Origin: a virus
Direction: 5' to 3' (one strand)
Length of the DNA stretch: 39,318 nt
Virus record (IMG/VR): IMGVR_UViG_3300043673_000007
Span: 1 to 39,318 of that record
Positions 14,063 to 21,963 of this stretch are shown here, piece by piece; the stretch's first letter is position 1; the number at the start of each line of letters is the position of its first letter. Made by a program: the position numbers and the translations under genes. Under the pieces are notes generated by a model. That model saw only the letters and a list, made by a program, of their open reading frames with translations, had not been told where the DNA came from and did no database searches.

Positions 14063-16818
14063 CCGCATCAGCGCTCGCCAGCAATCCCACGGCACCCCCG
14101 GAAATGTTCTGGTACGATCAGGCGCGTTCGCCATCGGTCAAGCTCGGCATGATCGAGCTTGAAAACGGGAAATGGATGGCGTTGCCGCCCGGTTTCCACG
14201 TCGATGCGCCGCAGTTCGAGACGAGAGACGCCGCGCTGCGAACCGCGATCGCGCAGACGATCCGCAAGACCCGGCGTTTTATGCGCGCCGGCGAGGGCCA
14301 AGGTACGCATTATAGCGAAGGCTATGGCGGGCGGATCATTGAATGGGCGATGTCGATCGCGCCGCCGCGGGGGCAAGTGTCTGTTTTGTCCGATGTATTA
14401 GCCAATATTGATCAGCCGTTCATGTCGACCGCGGTCGGAATTCCGATCACGGAAAAACAAATCCCAATTCAAGTTGCCAGCGGGGCGGATGCGGCACCTA
14501 TCGATCACCCTGGCACCGAAGATGAGGCGAAGCCGATTGTTGATGGGCCGCTGCTTACTGCCAAGGGCAGGGCACCCGTCAATAGCTATTTCGCGTGCCA
14601 CGGTCCTGATGATGGCGAATGGCACATTCCCGAAGACGATCGCTTGCGCGGCGTCGATCGACAAATCGGGTTGCTGGAGCTCAACAACGGCAACTGGATG
14701 TCTCACCCCGACGGTCTCATGACGTACAGCCGTCAGTTTCCAAGCCGGGAAGCCGCTCTGCGAAGCGCAATCGCGAAGGTGATCTGGTATCAGCGGTTGA
14801 TTGTCCGCGATCGCAAGAAATTGCCCTCATCTCTCAATCGCGGCGATGCGCCGGAAGTGATCGCATGGGCATTGAGTTTGAACCCCGGGCGCGACGGCGC
14901 CCCGGCAGCGGGCCCGCACCTTAGGACTGGCTTGGTAGAGGGCGCAGGCCCCAACACCACTGCGCCTGCGGGCCCGCAACCTCTTGAGGAAATCAACCCT
15001 CCGGCCAATGCCGCCAACGACTTAGAGGCCAAAACAGCCTCAGAGGAAATCACCCCTCCAGATACCGCAAGCGCCGACGACAGGGTGATCGAAGATTCGC
15101 CCAGCGCGCACAGTGGTGGATTGAAACAGCCCTTACCTACCGACCCCATCGTCGCCTCCCTGGTCGCCGCCCATCGCGCCCGCAAAACCTTCCCCGACGG
15201 CCACACCTTCGCGATGACCAACCCGATCATCAACGGCCACATGGTCACGCTGGGCACCTGTTCGTGCGGCGACGTGTTCTCATACACCTACGGCTCTTAC
15301 GAGCGGATGGACGCCGCGATCGAGGCGCACTGGCAGACCTTCGATCATCTGCCGGCGAAGATCGACGGCCGGGGAAATCCGATCAACGCCGACGGCAGCG
15401 CCATCGTCGCGCCGAAAGCCGCAAAACCGAAACGCAAGAAATCCCAACCCGGCGCCGGAGGGCAACAGCCAGCGCCGCCAGCGTCCGCACCCTTGGTCGC
15501 CCCCGTCGAGGGTGCGGACGTGCTCAATCTGGCTGCGCCAATTGGCGCAGGCACCGAAACACCAAACGGAGATACCGCAAGCCCGCCACGGCAAGATACC
15601 GGGGCGGGGCAGGATGGAGAGGCGAGCGCGAGTGCTTCCCGACCTGCGTATTTGCTCGCGCCAGTAGAACCGGCTGCTGTTGAGGTTGGCTGCGGCCAAG
15701 CCCCGGAAGTGAATTCGCCCGATCCGTTCTGGGATTCACCGCTGATCAAGGCGGCGCTGGATCTGGCGTGGCGCGAGCCGCCGCAAGTCACGGACATGCA
15801 GGCCAAGCTGCTGAATTTCAGCAAGGTGTATGCACCATGTGGCGAGGTCGAACGACCTGTTTTGAGATGGCATGGTGGCAAGTGGAAACTGGCGCCGTGG
15901 GTGATGAGTTTCTTTCCGGAACATCGGATTTATGTCGAACCATTCGGCGGCGCCGGCTCGGTCCTGATGCGAAAGCTGAGGGTCTATGCCGAGGTCTACA
16001 ACGATCTTGATGATGTGGTGACCAATCTGTTTCGCGTACTGCGGGACGACACCAAGGCCGCGCGCTTGATCGAGGCCTTGCGGCTCACGCCGTTCTCGCG
16101 CGCGGAATTTCAGGAGGCGCTGCAGGAAGCGGAAGACGACGTTGAGCGCGCCCGACATCTGATCGTGCGCAGCTACATGGGTTTCGGTTCGAACGCCCAT
16201 AGCAGCTCGTCGACCGCCGAGAAAACCGGATTCAAAAGCTTCACGCGTCCGGACGAATATCGATCGACGGGATTTCGCGCCAACAGTAAACGATCGGGCA
16301 CCACGCCGGCGCATGATTGGGCCAACTATCCCGACGCGTTGCCGTCGATTGTCGATCGGCTGCGCGGGGTGATCGTCGAACAGCGGCCCGCGATCGACGT
16401 GATGCGCCAGCACGATGGGCTGCAGACGCTTCACTATGTCGATCCGCCGTATCTGCCGGAAACCCGCTCGCCGGCGAATAAATATGATCTCAAGCATCGG
16501 ATGTACCGGCACGAATTGACGGTCGACGATCACGGCGAACTGCTGGAGTTTCTAAAGACGCTCAAGGGTTTTGTCGTGCTGTCGGGCTATCCGTCGGCAC
16601 TTTACGATGACGCGCTTCCCGATTGGCGCCGGGTGTCGTGCGACGCCCATGCCGACGGCGCGCGGCCTCGCACGGAAGTCTTGTGGATCAATCCGGCGTG
16701 TGCCTCGGCCCTCGATGAGCAGCATCCGACGTTGTTTAACATTCCCGCGTTGGATATTGCCAACGCACCCCCCCCCCTCGACGTCGAAGTAGCGGAGCCT
16801 AAGTATGCCGCGACCTAA
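14059..16818 (+). CDS. multidomain protein with C-terminal D12-class (Dam-like) adenine methyltransferase
   Basis: A 919-residue fusion. Residues 26-101 and 201-274 are two copies of one unknown domain (IELENGKWMALPPGFHV and LELNNGNWMSHPDGLMTY, each followed by a DAALR/EAALR helix and EWAMSI/AWALSL). Residues 365-435 hold a CSCGD-containing domain. Pro/Ala-rich linkers follow. Residues 598-895 are the methyltransferase: RWHGGKWKLAPW (603-614), VEPFGGAGS (626-634, S-adenosylmethionine loop) and DPPY (795-798, catalytic). Dam-type enzymes are about 280 residues, so two thirds of this protein is extra and may direct targeting. Two dispersed-repeat segments lie at the domain junctions (residues 145-151 and 340-355). 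A run of ten C near the 3' end (16768-16777) encodes part of the PPPL tail. Confidence 0.8.
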   Translation: MTASALASNPTAPPEMFWYDQARSPSVKLGMIELENGKWMALPPGFHVDAPQFETRDAALRTAIAQTIRKTRRFMRAGEGQGTHYSEGYGGRIIEWAMSIAPPRGQVSVLSDVLANIDQPFMSTAVGIPITEKQIPIQVASGADAAPIDHPGTEDEAKPIVDGPLLTAKGRAPVNSYFACHGPDDGEWHIPEDDRLRGVDRQIGLLELNNGNWMSHPDGLMTYSRQFPSREAALRSAIAKVIWYQRLIVRDRKKLPSSLNRGDAPEVIAWALSLNPGRDGAPAAGPHLRTGLVEGAGPNTTAPAGPQPLEEINPPANAANDLEAKTASEEITPPDTASADDRVIEDSPSAHSGGLKQPLPTDPIVASLVAAHRARKTFPDGHTFAMTNPIINGHMVTLGTCSCGDVFSYTYGSYERMDAAIEAHWQTFDHLPAKIDGRGNPINADGSAIVAPKAAKPKRKKSQPGAGGQQPAPPASAPLVAPVEGADVLNLAAPIGAGTETPNGDTASPPRQDTGAGQDGEASASASRPAYLLAPVEPAAVEVGCGQAPEVNSPDPFWDSPLIKAALDLAWREPPQVTDMQAKLLNFSKVYAPCGEVERPVLRWHGGKWKLAPWVMSFFPEHRIYVEPFGGAGSVLMRKLRVYAEVYNDLDDVVTNLFRVLRDDTKAARLIEALRLTPFSRAEFQEALQEAEDDVERARHLIVRSYMGFGSNAHSSSSTAEKTGFKSFTRPDEYRSTGFRANSKRSGTTPAHDWANYPDALPSIVDRLRGVIVEQRPAIDVMRQHDGLQTLHYVDPPYLPETRSPANKYDLKHRMYRHELTVDDHGELLEFLKTLKGFVVLSGYPSALYDDALPDWRRVSCDAHADGARPRTEVLWINPACASALDEQHPTLFNIPALDIANAPPPLDVEVAEPKYAAT
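14495..14510 (+). repeat. dispersed repeat, copy R3a (5' module) inside the fusion gene
   Basis: CACCTATCGATCACCC is identical over 16 bases to 7962-7977 and encodes the same APIDHP-like residues in the same frame. It separates the first and second copies of the unknown domain. Confidence 0.7.
15079..15150 (+). repeat. dispersed repeat, copy R3b (3' module) inside the fusion gene
   Basis: GACAGGGTGATCGA matches 8006-8019 and 22657-22669. GCGCAC...ATTGAAAC follows as in the copy at 22657. The translated DRVI...AHSGGLKQP resembles DRVI...AHSGNLKPS of the small protein at 22642. It separates the second unknown domain from the CSCGD domain. Confidence 0.7.
15534..15549. repeat. 16-bp palindrome, copy 1
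   Basis: TGCGCCAATTGGCGCA is a perfect palindrome within linker coding sequence. It is identical to 37742-37757, just before the tail sheath gene. Confidence 0.55.
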
Positions 16819-17410
16819 ACCGATTGGCTCGAAACGATGCCCTAAATGTAAAGAGGCAAAGCCGCTGGGGCAATTCTATGCCAGCGGCAAATATGACGGC
16901 GGCTACTCGCCCTATTGCAAGCCATGCATGCGGGCCAACAATGCTGCTCGGACGCCCGCTCAGAAGGAGCTATACGCGAATGCACAGCGCGGCACATACC
17001 CCAAGCGGAAGGCTGGAATTATCGCCTATCAGGCGCGGTTGCGCGCGAAACGACAGAAAGAAGACCCCGCAAGGTGGCGCGCCAAGAAGTTTTTCGACGT
17101 CAATCGCCGTGATGTCGCGGCGGACGTCACGATCGATTATCTAGCTGGCCTTTTTCATGCGACTTCTCGCTGCCAATGCTGCGACTGCATCCTCGAATTG
17201 AAATATATCCCGAAAGAAGAGCGGCGGTCTCGAATGAATCCCCGCGCGCCGTCCATTGATCGCGTCAACAACGATGCCGGCTATGCGCGCTCGAATATCG
17301 CGGTCATTTGCTGGGGCTGCAATGCCCAAAAATCCGACCTAACGCTCGATGATCTCGACCGGCTCCGAAAGTACATCTCGGTATTCGGGAGTTTCGACGA
17401 TGTCGATTGA
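16805..17410 (+). CDS. HNH endonuclease domain protein
   Basis: A 201-residue protein with two metal regions. N-terminal: CPKC (12-15) and CKPC (38-41) form a zinc ribbon of the kind that precedes phage HNH domains (LGQFYASGKYDGGYSPYC). C-terminal: CQCC (123-126), PSIDRVNNDAGYARSNI (149-165) and CWGCNAQKSD (169-178) form an HNH fold in which Asp-Arg plus Asn take the usual His positions; this variant is common in intron- and phage-encoded nucleases. The middle is a basic helix. It overlaps the methyltransferase by 14 bases. It could be a homing-type nuclease next to a modification gene, or a restriction-like partner. Confidence 0.75.
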   Translation: MPRPKPIGSKRCPKCKEAKPLGQFYASGKYDGGYSPYCKPCMRANNAARTPAQKELYANAQRGTYPKRKAGIIAYQARLRAKRQKEDPARWRAKKFFDVNRRDVAADVTIDYLAGLFHATSRCQCCDCILELKYIPKEERRSRMNPRAPSIDRVNNDAGYARSNIAVICWGCNAQKSDLTLDDLDRLRKYISVFGSFDDVD

Positions 17411-17504
17411 TTGCCTGCGCATGACCGAAGAGAAGATGGCGACGCCGCAACTTTTCGATTTGGCAGAGTTCGATGCTGCCAATACCCCCCCCTCACGGAC
17501 ATGA
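17400..17504 (+). CDS. possible short protein, unknown
   Basis: A 34-residue frame starting ATG 17400, overlapping the end of the HNH gene. It ends FDAANTPPSRT, encoded across a run of eight C (17485-17492). The end resembles LDIANAPPPLDV at the C-terminus of the 919-residue protein, also encoded over a C run, so it may be a copied tail. Support is weak. Confidence 0.3.
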   Translation: MSIDCLRMTEEKMATPQLFDLAEFDAANTPPSRT

Positions 17505-17513
17505 CGGAGGCTC

Positions 17514-18380
17514 ATGATGCAGCCTGATTATGCCCCGCTGTTCTATTGGGTTGCTGAGCGCGAACGCATCCGCATCGCCAAGGACGCGGGCGCTGACCTG
17601 CCTTGGACCAGCGATAGCGTCCTGTCGACATACCGCTTCTGCAATGTGCGGCGCGAGGATGACCGGGGAACGATCTGGATTCGCGAAAACATCCGTGAGC
17701 GCTACGCCAACCATCCGATGCTGTGGCTGATGCTGTGCATCGGGCGGCAGATCAACTGGCCGGAGACGCTGGCGCAATTGATCAGCGATGGCACGTGGCC
17801 GGATCAGGATCACTTCTCGCTGGCCGAGATGACCGTGGTGCTGAACAAGCGGAAAACCATGGGGCAGAAGGTCTATACCGGGGCTTATATGATCTCGGCG
17901 CCGTCGACCAAGGGCGCGGACAAGCAAGCCTACATCGCTGAGACTGTCTGCGGCGAGCTATGGAGGCGCCGGGACATTTTCGCCAAGCACTTTGCCGGCG
18001 CGCCGACGCTCCAGCGCACGCACGAACTGATCATGAGGTCGAACGGTTGGGGCCAATTCATGGCCTACCAGGCGGTCGTCGACATGCGGTTCACTGCGCT
18101 TTTGCAGCACGCTGGCGACGCCTTGACCTGGGCGGCGGCCGGTCCAGGGACGTTGCGCGGCCTCAACCGGCTGCATGGCCGCCCGGTTGATACTGCACTT
18201 TGGCAGGATCCGGCCCTTCGCGAAATGCGCGCGATCTACAAGGTAGTGCAGCAAGAGACCGGCGTCACGATGGATTTTTCCGACGTGCCAAACATCCTCT
18301 GCGAGACCGACAAATATCTGCGGGTCAAGAACGGCGAGGGTAAGCCGCGCGCCCTCTACGTGCCGGGGAGAGGGTATTGA
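17514..18380 (+). CDS. putative DNA base hypermodification protein (HMUDK-helical type)
   Basis: A 288-residue protein matching the helical domain family linked to hydroxymethyl-uracil DNA kinases and thymine hypermodification: ERERIRIAKDAG (15-26), PWTSD (30-34), YRFCNVRREDDRGTIWI (40-56) and GRQINWPETL (77-86), with a conserved helical C-terminal half (ELIMRSNGWGQFMAYQ, then DFSDVPNILCETDKYLR). In phages with modified thymine, members of this family act after hydroxymethylation of uracil. No deoxyuridylate hydroxymethylase or kinase P-loop is visible in this window, so the substrate is unknown. ACGGAGG sits before the start. It is placed with three methyltransferases, which supports a DNA-modification role. 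Confidence 0.75.
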   Translation: MMQPDYAPLFYWVAERERIRIAKDAGADLPWTSDSVLSTYRFCNVRREDDRGTIWIRENIRERYANHPMLWLMLCIGRQINWPETLAQLISDGTWPDQDHFSLAEMTVVLNKRKTMGQKVYTGAYMISAPSTKGADKQAYIAETVCGELWRRRDIFAKHFAGAPTLQRTHELIMRSNGWGQFMAYQAVVDMRFTALLQHAGDALTWAAAGPGTLRGLNRLHGRPVDTALWQDPALREMRAIYKVVQQETGVTMDFSDVPNILCETDKYLRVKNGEGKPRALYVPGRGY

Positions 18381-18586
18381 TGTCCTCTCCCCTCACCATC
18401 GATCGCAGGTCGATCAACGCGCGCAAGCCCCGCGCCGGGCCGCTGGTCGAGCCCAAGGAAGCCATCGCGATCGCGTTGTCGATCGTGCGCTACAAGCCCG
18501 GCGATCTGCTCGATCCCGACGGCCGCGTTGTTTCGCTGGTGTTGAAGGCGATCGAGCAAGCCGGCTGGAAGATCGAGCCGTTGTGA
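18380..18586 (+). CDS. small hypothetical protein
   Basis: A 68-residue protein coupled by one-base overlap to the previous stop (a TTG one codon earlier is the alternative start). N-terminal part basic and Pro-rich (RRSINARKPRAGP); then a helix (EAIAIALSIVRY) and a short beta-helix end (VSLVLKAIEQAGWKIEPL). Similar small proteins occur in phage operons. No function is known. Confidence 0.5.
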   Translation: MSSPLTIDRRSINARKPRAGPLVEPKEAIAIALSIVRYKPGDLLDPDGRVVSLVLKAIEQAGWKIEPL

Positions 18587-18888
18587 TGTCAGAACAGGAA
18601 AACGATATGGTTCATCGCACCACTGAATCCGCGTCCGCGCCTATCGGTCACCCCTCAGTGGCGGCTGTTTCGCCACGGGAAGCCTTGGGGTTGGAGCTTG
18701 CGGCGCAGGGCAATCCCGTTGGCGCAGCAAAGTTTCTCGATTGGGTCGAGCGCGAGCTGCAGATGATGATCGTCACCAGCGCAATGCCCGCACCGGTCCA
18801 GCAGCGATTACGCGACGTCTATCGTGAAGTTTGGGCCAGCGCCGAATACATCCGTGGTTTTGCTGCCGCCAATTCTACCGTCGCCTGA
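18586..18888 (+). CDS. hypothetical protein with repeat-derived N-terminus
   Basis: A 100-residue protein (ATG 18586). After a short start it reads MVHRTTESASAPIGHPSVAA, the repeat-type segment also seen at 7931 and, in part, in the methyltransferase fusion. The remaining body (REALGLELAAQGNPVGAAKF, then LDWVERELQMMIV and QQRLRDVYREVW) is a helical domain unique to this gene. The stop codon lies within the next repeat module, so gene and element are interlocked. A Met at 18607 is an alternative start. Confidence 0.5.
   Translation: MSEQENDMVHRTTESASAPIGHPSVAAVSPREALGLELAAQGNPVGAAKFLDWVERELQMMIVTSAMPAPVQQRLRDVYREVWASAEYIRGFAAANSTVA
18607..18656 (+). repeat. dispersed repeat, copy R4a (5' module)
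   Basis: ATGGTTCATCGCACCACTGA is followed by GCGCCTATCGGTCACCCC, paralleling ATGGTTCAAGCAACCACTGC and CACCTATCGATCACCCC at 7931-7978. Both are read in the same frame. Confidence 0.65.
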
Positions 18889-18981
18889 CTTCTCCGCTGC
18901 CGCGTCACCGGCAGTGCCGCGCTGAATCAAATCTTGTTCCTGTTGCGTCCGTAGCGTCCGTAGCGTCCCTCAAAAATCTAG
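18883..18981 (+). repeat. dispersed repeat, copy R4b (3' module) with a 9-bp tandem
   Basis: GCCTGACTTCTCCGC and CGCTGAATCAAA match copy R1. AAATCTTGTTCCTGT and the later GCGTCC...AAAAATCTA match copy R2. It contains 2.7 copies of GCGTCCGTA (18945-18968). It fills the gap between the gene at 18586 and the GapR-like gene, so it is also the latter's upstream region. Confidence 0.7.
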
Positions 18982-18996
18982 AAGGAGAAACCCGCC

Positions 18997-19281
18997 ATGC
19001 TCGCGCGTGCGCCAGCGGCCGAGGCCGCACCAAAAGAAGAACCGGCAACCAAGTTCGCCAAGGACCAACTGAAAGCCATCATCGAGCGCATCGAACGGCT
19101 GGAAGAAGAAAAAAAGACCATCTCCGACGACATCCGCGACGTCTATGCCGAAGCGAAAGGCAACGGCTTCGACGTCAAGGCGCTGCGAACCTGCGTGCGG
19201 CTGCGCAAGCAGGACGCCAATGAGCGCGCCGAGGAGGAGACGATCCTGGAGACGTACATGCAAGCGTTGGGGATGCTGTAG
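18997..19281 (+). CDS. GapR-like nucleoid-associated protein (DUF2312)
   Basis: A 94-residue protein with the DUF2312/GapR signature: [20 protein letters not shown], then [20 protein letters not shown] and a final [13 protein letters not shown] / [11 protein letters not shown]. The N-terminal 25 residues (Ala/Pro/Glu-rich) are variable, as in the family (about 90 residues). GapR of Caulobacter encircles overtwisted DNA ahead of forks and polymerases and stimulates topoisomerases. A phage copy could aid replication of phage DNA or displace the host protein. AGAAGGAGAAA is a strong ribosome site. Family call firm. Confidence 0.88.
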   Translation: MLARAPAAEAAPKEEPATKFAKDQLKAIIERIERLEEEKKTISDDIRDVYAEAKGNGFDVKALRTCVRLRKQDANERAEEETILETYMQALGML

Positions 19282-20052
19282 GTGGGCAAGGACATCCCTA
19301 TCATCTTCTCCGGCCCGATGGTCCGCGCGCTGCTCGAAGGCCGCAAAACCATGACGCGGCGGATTCTCAAAGCTGAAATGCCGCCGGCGCCAGCGATGGA
19401 CAATGTCCATCCCAGCAATACCCCACGGCATCCCGCGCCGTACTTCGACAGCTACTGCGGCGAGCGCGAGGATTCATCCAACCCGCGCGGCATGAGCCGC
19501 AACTGGTGCTGGTGGACGCGCGACGACCGGCAATGCCTACCGACAGTCAATGTCCGGTATGCGCCCGGCGATCGATTGTGGGTGCGAGAGAATTTCCTGC
19601 CGTTCGACCGCGACCACGTTATTGGCGGCGTTCGTTATGCCTATGGCGCCGATACAAAACCAGGAAGCGAGAGCGACCAAATCCGCAAAGACTACGGTTA
19701 CAAATGGACGCCTTGCATTCACATGCCGCGGACACTATCGCGCCTGACCCTGGTCGCGACCGGCGTCAAGGTCGAGCGCCTGCAGGATATCAGTGACGCC
19801 GACGCGATCGCGGAAGGTGTTGAGGTCTGGCGCGCCGGTTGGTCCGACAATCAAGCGGGCTTGGCGATGCTGCGTGGGATCGAAGCGGCCGAAGCGACCC
19901 GCAACGGGTCAACGGCGCAGCGGTTGTTCTACCTGCTCTGGCGTTCGTTGCACGGCCCCGATTCCTGGCTGGCTAATCCGTTCGTCGTCGCACTGACCTT
20001 CCGGGTCATCAAGGCCAACATTGACGCGCCGGAGGCGAGGTTCGCCGCATGA
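19282..20052 (+). CDS. phage ASCH/PUA-like protein
   Basis: A 256-residue protein starting with GTG directly after the GapR-like stop. Motifs fit the long phage ASCH-type family: IPIIFSGPMVRALLEGRKTM then TRRILK, YAPGDRLWVREN, CIHMPRTLSRLTL, VKVERLQDISDADAIAEGV, and LANPFVVALTFRVI at the end. ASCH domains share the PUA beta-barrel and are thought to bind RNA or modified nucleotides. An insert of about 70 residues (Trp/Pro-rich, 30-95) breaks the domain in two, as in other phage members. Function unproven. Confidence 0.75.
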   Translation: MGKDIPIIFSGPMVRALLEGRKTMTRRILKAEMPPAPAMDNVHPSNTPRHPAPYFDSYCGEREDSSNPRGMSRNWCWWTRDDRQCLPTVNVRYAPGDRLWVRENFLPFDRDHVIGGVRYAYGADTKPGSESDQIRKDYGYKWTPCIHMPRTLSRLTLVATGVKVERLQDISDADAIAEGVEVWRAGWSDNQAGLAMLRGIEAAEATRNGSTAQRLFYLLWRSLHGPDSWLANPFVVALTFRVIKANIDAPEARFAA

Positions 20053-20204
20053 ACCCCGAACAAATCCAGCGCCTGCGCGACAAGCTCGCTGCATCCCGAC
20101 AGCCGGTCGAGCGCGGCGATCGGTACGTGTTCTGCCGTGGCTGGAACGAGGCGTTCGATTTCGTTGAGCGCTGCATCAAGGAAGAGTTGGGCGAAGGAAA
20201 ATAA
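20049..20204 (+). CDS. small helical protein
   Basis: A 51-residue frame coupled by ATGA to the ASCH-like gene. It reads as two helices (PEQIQRLRDKLAASRQ and WNEAFDFVERCIKEEL) around a short VERGDRYVFCRG turn. The last bases (GAAGGAAA) provide the ribosome site of the next gene. No family recognised. Confidence 0.45.
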   Translation: MNPEQIQRLRDKLAASRQPVERGDRYVFCRGWNEAFDFVERCIKEELGEGK

Positions 20205-20205
20205 G

Positions 20206-20787
20206 ATGGCTGAAAAGCAGATGACCAAGGGCGAGCGCGAAGACCTGATCCGGCTGGTAAAGCAGCGCGAGCGGGTCTCCAAGACCGCCGCGGAGCAACG
20301 ATCGGCCGCGATGCTCGCCGAATTCGAACAGCAGATTTCGGCGTTGCACGGCTTTAACGACAATGCCGTGTGGAAAGCCGCGACGGAGGCCGCAATCGAT
20401 GCGGCCAAGAAAGCCAACGCCGAGATCATGGCCGAGGCGACCAAGCTCGGCATTCCCGCAGAGTTTCAGCCCAAGCTGAATTTCAGCTGGGCCCGTCGCG
20501 GCGAAAACGAATACAGCGCACGCCGCGATGAACTTCGCCGCCTCGCCAAGGCCGAGATCGACGCGCTAGAAAAGGTGGCACGGGTGCAGATCGAATCCCA
20601 GAGCGTGGCGGCGCAAACCGAGATCATCGCCAACGGCTTGAACTCGGACGCCGCACTGGAATTCCTCAATCGTCTGCCGGCCATCGAATCCATGATGCCC
20701 GCGCTCGACGTCACCAGCATTCAACAGAAGCTGGTCGAGAGGGCACGCCGCAGCGGCGACTATTCCGGCCCTCGGCTGATCGAGTGA
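20206..20787 (+). CDS. hypothetical coiled-coil protein
   Basis: A 193-residue protein, ATG 20206, one base after the previous stop codon with AAGGA upstream. It is almost all helix with strong heptad patterns (EREDLIRLVKQRERVSK, then RRDELRRLAKAEIDALEK), and the middle reads FQPKLNFSWARRGENEY. The N-terminal half resembles DUF-type phage proteins with basic coiled coils that bind DNA or an enzyme partner, but no specific match is recalled. No membrane segment. Confidence 0.55.
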   Translation: MAEKQMTKGEREDLIRLVKQRERVSKTAAEQRSAAMLAEFEQQISALHGFNDNAVWKAATEAAIDAAKKANAEIMAEATKLGIPAEFQPKLNFSWARRGENEYSARRDELRRLAKAEIDALEKVARVQIESQSVAAQTEIIANGLNSDAALEFLNRLPAIESMMPALDVTSIQQKLVERARRSGDYSGPRLIE

Positions 20788-21305
20788 TGCACATGACAAA
20801 TCTGTCGCGACGTGAAGTTCTGATCGGAGCTGCGGCCGTCGCCGCTGCCGCGAATATCCCGGCGCTTCCAACGATGGCCGCGCCCGCTGAAATCATGCCG
20901 GCATGGGTTGTTGGTTCGGAGGGCGAGTTTAACTGGCAACATATTGTGGCGCGGACTGAGCGAGAGGCGCGGAGGTTTTTTGCTCAAGAAGTTGGTGATT
21001 ACGAAGAAGATTGCGACCACGCCGCGTATCAGGACTATTGCGGGTGCTGTGAGGCCATCGCTCAATACGATGCCGAGCGAAAGCCGATGTGGGACGGTAA
21101 GGGGTATAACGAGATCACGCCTGGAGACTGGCTTAGGTCTGGCACGGGCCATGTTTGCTCTCGCTGTAGCTACGAAACCTTTCCGCAGGAAGGTGGTCAC
21201 GGCGTCGGCGACGAAGCCGTTTGTGAAGAATGCATGGAATTGGCCGACTGGGACATCGTCGATCCGGCGCATGCCGCCGAGTTGCGCGCGGAGCTCGCCG
21301 CATGA
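20787..21305 (+). CDS. zinc-binding phage protein with Tat-like N-terminus
   Basis: A 172-residue protein. Its start, NLSRREVLIGAAAVAAAANI, resembles a twin-arginine signal (S-R-R-x-x-L, hydrophobic Ala-rich core, Ala-X-Ala before PAEI). The rest is an acidic Cys-rich domain: CGCCEA (about 86-91), CSRCSYETF and CEECME, of a kind usually found in cytoplasmic zinc-binding phage proteins. Whether it is exported folded through Tat, which would suit a zinc protein, or only starts with a coincidental helix is open. A Met six bases downstream is an alternative start. Coupled to both neighbours. Confidence 0.55.
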   Translation: MHMTNLSRREVLIGAAAVAAAANIPALPTMAAPAEIMPAWVVGSEGEFNWQHIVARTEREARRFFAQEVGDYEEDCDHAAYQDYCGCCEAIAQYDAERKPMWDGKGYNEITPGDWLRSGTGHVCSRCSYETFPQEGGHGVGDEAVCEECMELADWDIVDPAHAAELRAELAA

Positions 21306-21697
21306 GAACATCATCACCGAACTGGTCCCCGAAAGAAATCGCAACCGCCGCCGAGATGTGGCAGCGCCTGGCCGACGACACCTACGGCGAGGATGTGCCG
21401 CCTTCGGTCGAGCGTCGCGTGCTGGACTCCATCGCCGTGCGGCTCAACCACCCGATCGCCTCGATCCAGTCGCGCTACCGCGACCACGGCCCGTCGTTTT
21501 CGGCCGGCGGCGCGGCGCGGCGCAATCTCTCGCCGCTGGCGATCGCGCAACGCGACGCAAGACGACGCGCGCTCGAACAATCGAGCCTGACCGCGCAAAT
21601 CTTCGGCGACCCGCCGCCGGGCTACTCCGCACTCGACAAGAGGAAACCACCATGTGGGGCTGGTACTGGCCTTGGTACTTCTACGGGGCGGCGATGA
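21302..21697 (+). CDS. hypothetical protein, possible DNA-binding
   Basis: A 131-residue protein from ATG 21302. The N-terminal half (NWSPKEIATAAEMWQRLADD, then RLNHPIASIQSRYRDHGPSF) looks like a helix-turn-helix of the SANT/Myb-like kind that reads W...W and QSRY motifs, often seen in phage regulators related to GcrA. The C-terminal part is basic. It overlaps the next gene by about 46 bases, so its last 15 residues (GAGTGLGTSTGRR) are the more doubtful part. Confidence 0.5.
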   Translation: MRTSSPNWSPKEIATAAEMWQRLADDTYGEDVPPSVERRVLDSIAVRLNHPIASIQSRYRDHGPSFSAGGAARRNLSPLAIAQRDARRRALEQSSLTAQIFGDPPPGYSALDKRKPPCGAGTGLGTSTGRR

Positions 21698-21963
21698 TGA
21701 CCGAACCACTCCCCGACGGCCAAGTGGCGCATCTGCCGGCGCTCAAGCACCGCTTTGACACGCATGTGTGGGTACCATCCGGCAAATCCAAATCCGGCTA
21801 TGCCCAGACCGAGCGCAGCTGCACGCTGTGCGGCGCCGTCAAGGTCACGATGCACGCGATGCCAGACGACAAGACCGGCCGCGCCTGGCGCATCAGCGCC
21901 GACGCCGTACAGGTCGAGACGTTCGACGCGCCGCCGTGCGTTCCGAAGGTGGTGGCATCATGA
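21652..21963 (+). CDS. small zinc-knuckle protein (paralogue of 22445)
   Basis: A 103-residue protein. It opens MWGWYWPWYFYGAAMMTE, very aromatic, then holds a domain with ERSCTLCGAVKVTMHAM and a CVP end. That domain is also the core of the protein at 22445 (ERDCANCGLVKVTRHE, CEPVTVPA), so the two are paralogues kept around the ASCH gene. One CxxC and later Cys/His could bind zinc. AAGAGGAAACC precedes the ATG. Confidence 0.55.
   Translation: MWGWYWPWYFYGAAMMTEPLPDGQVAHLPALKHRFDTHVWVPSGKSKSGYAQTERSCTLCGAVKVTMHAMPDDKTGRAWRISADAVQVETFDAPPCVPKVVAS

Noticed and set aside
16768-17492. Phase-variable poly-C tracts (10 C and 8 C)
   Set aside because: They lie in the last codons of one gene and in a doubtful 34-residue frame, so slippage would change little; they may also be error-prone in sequencing.
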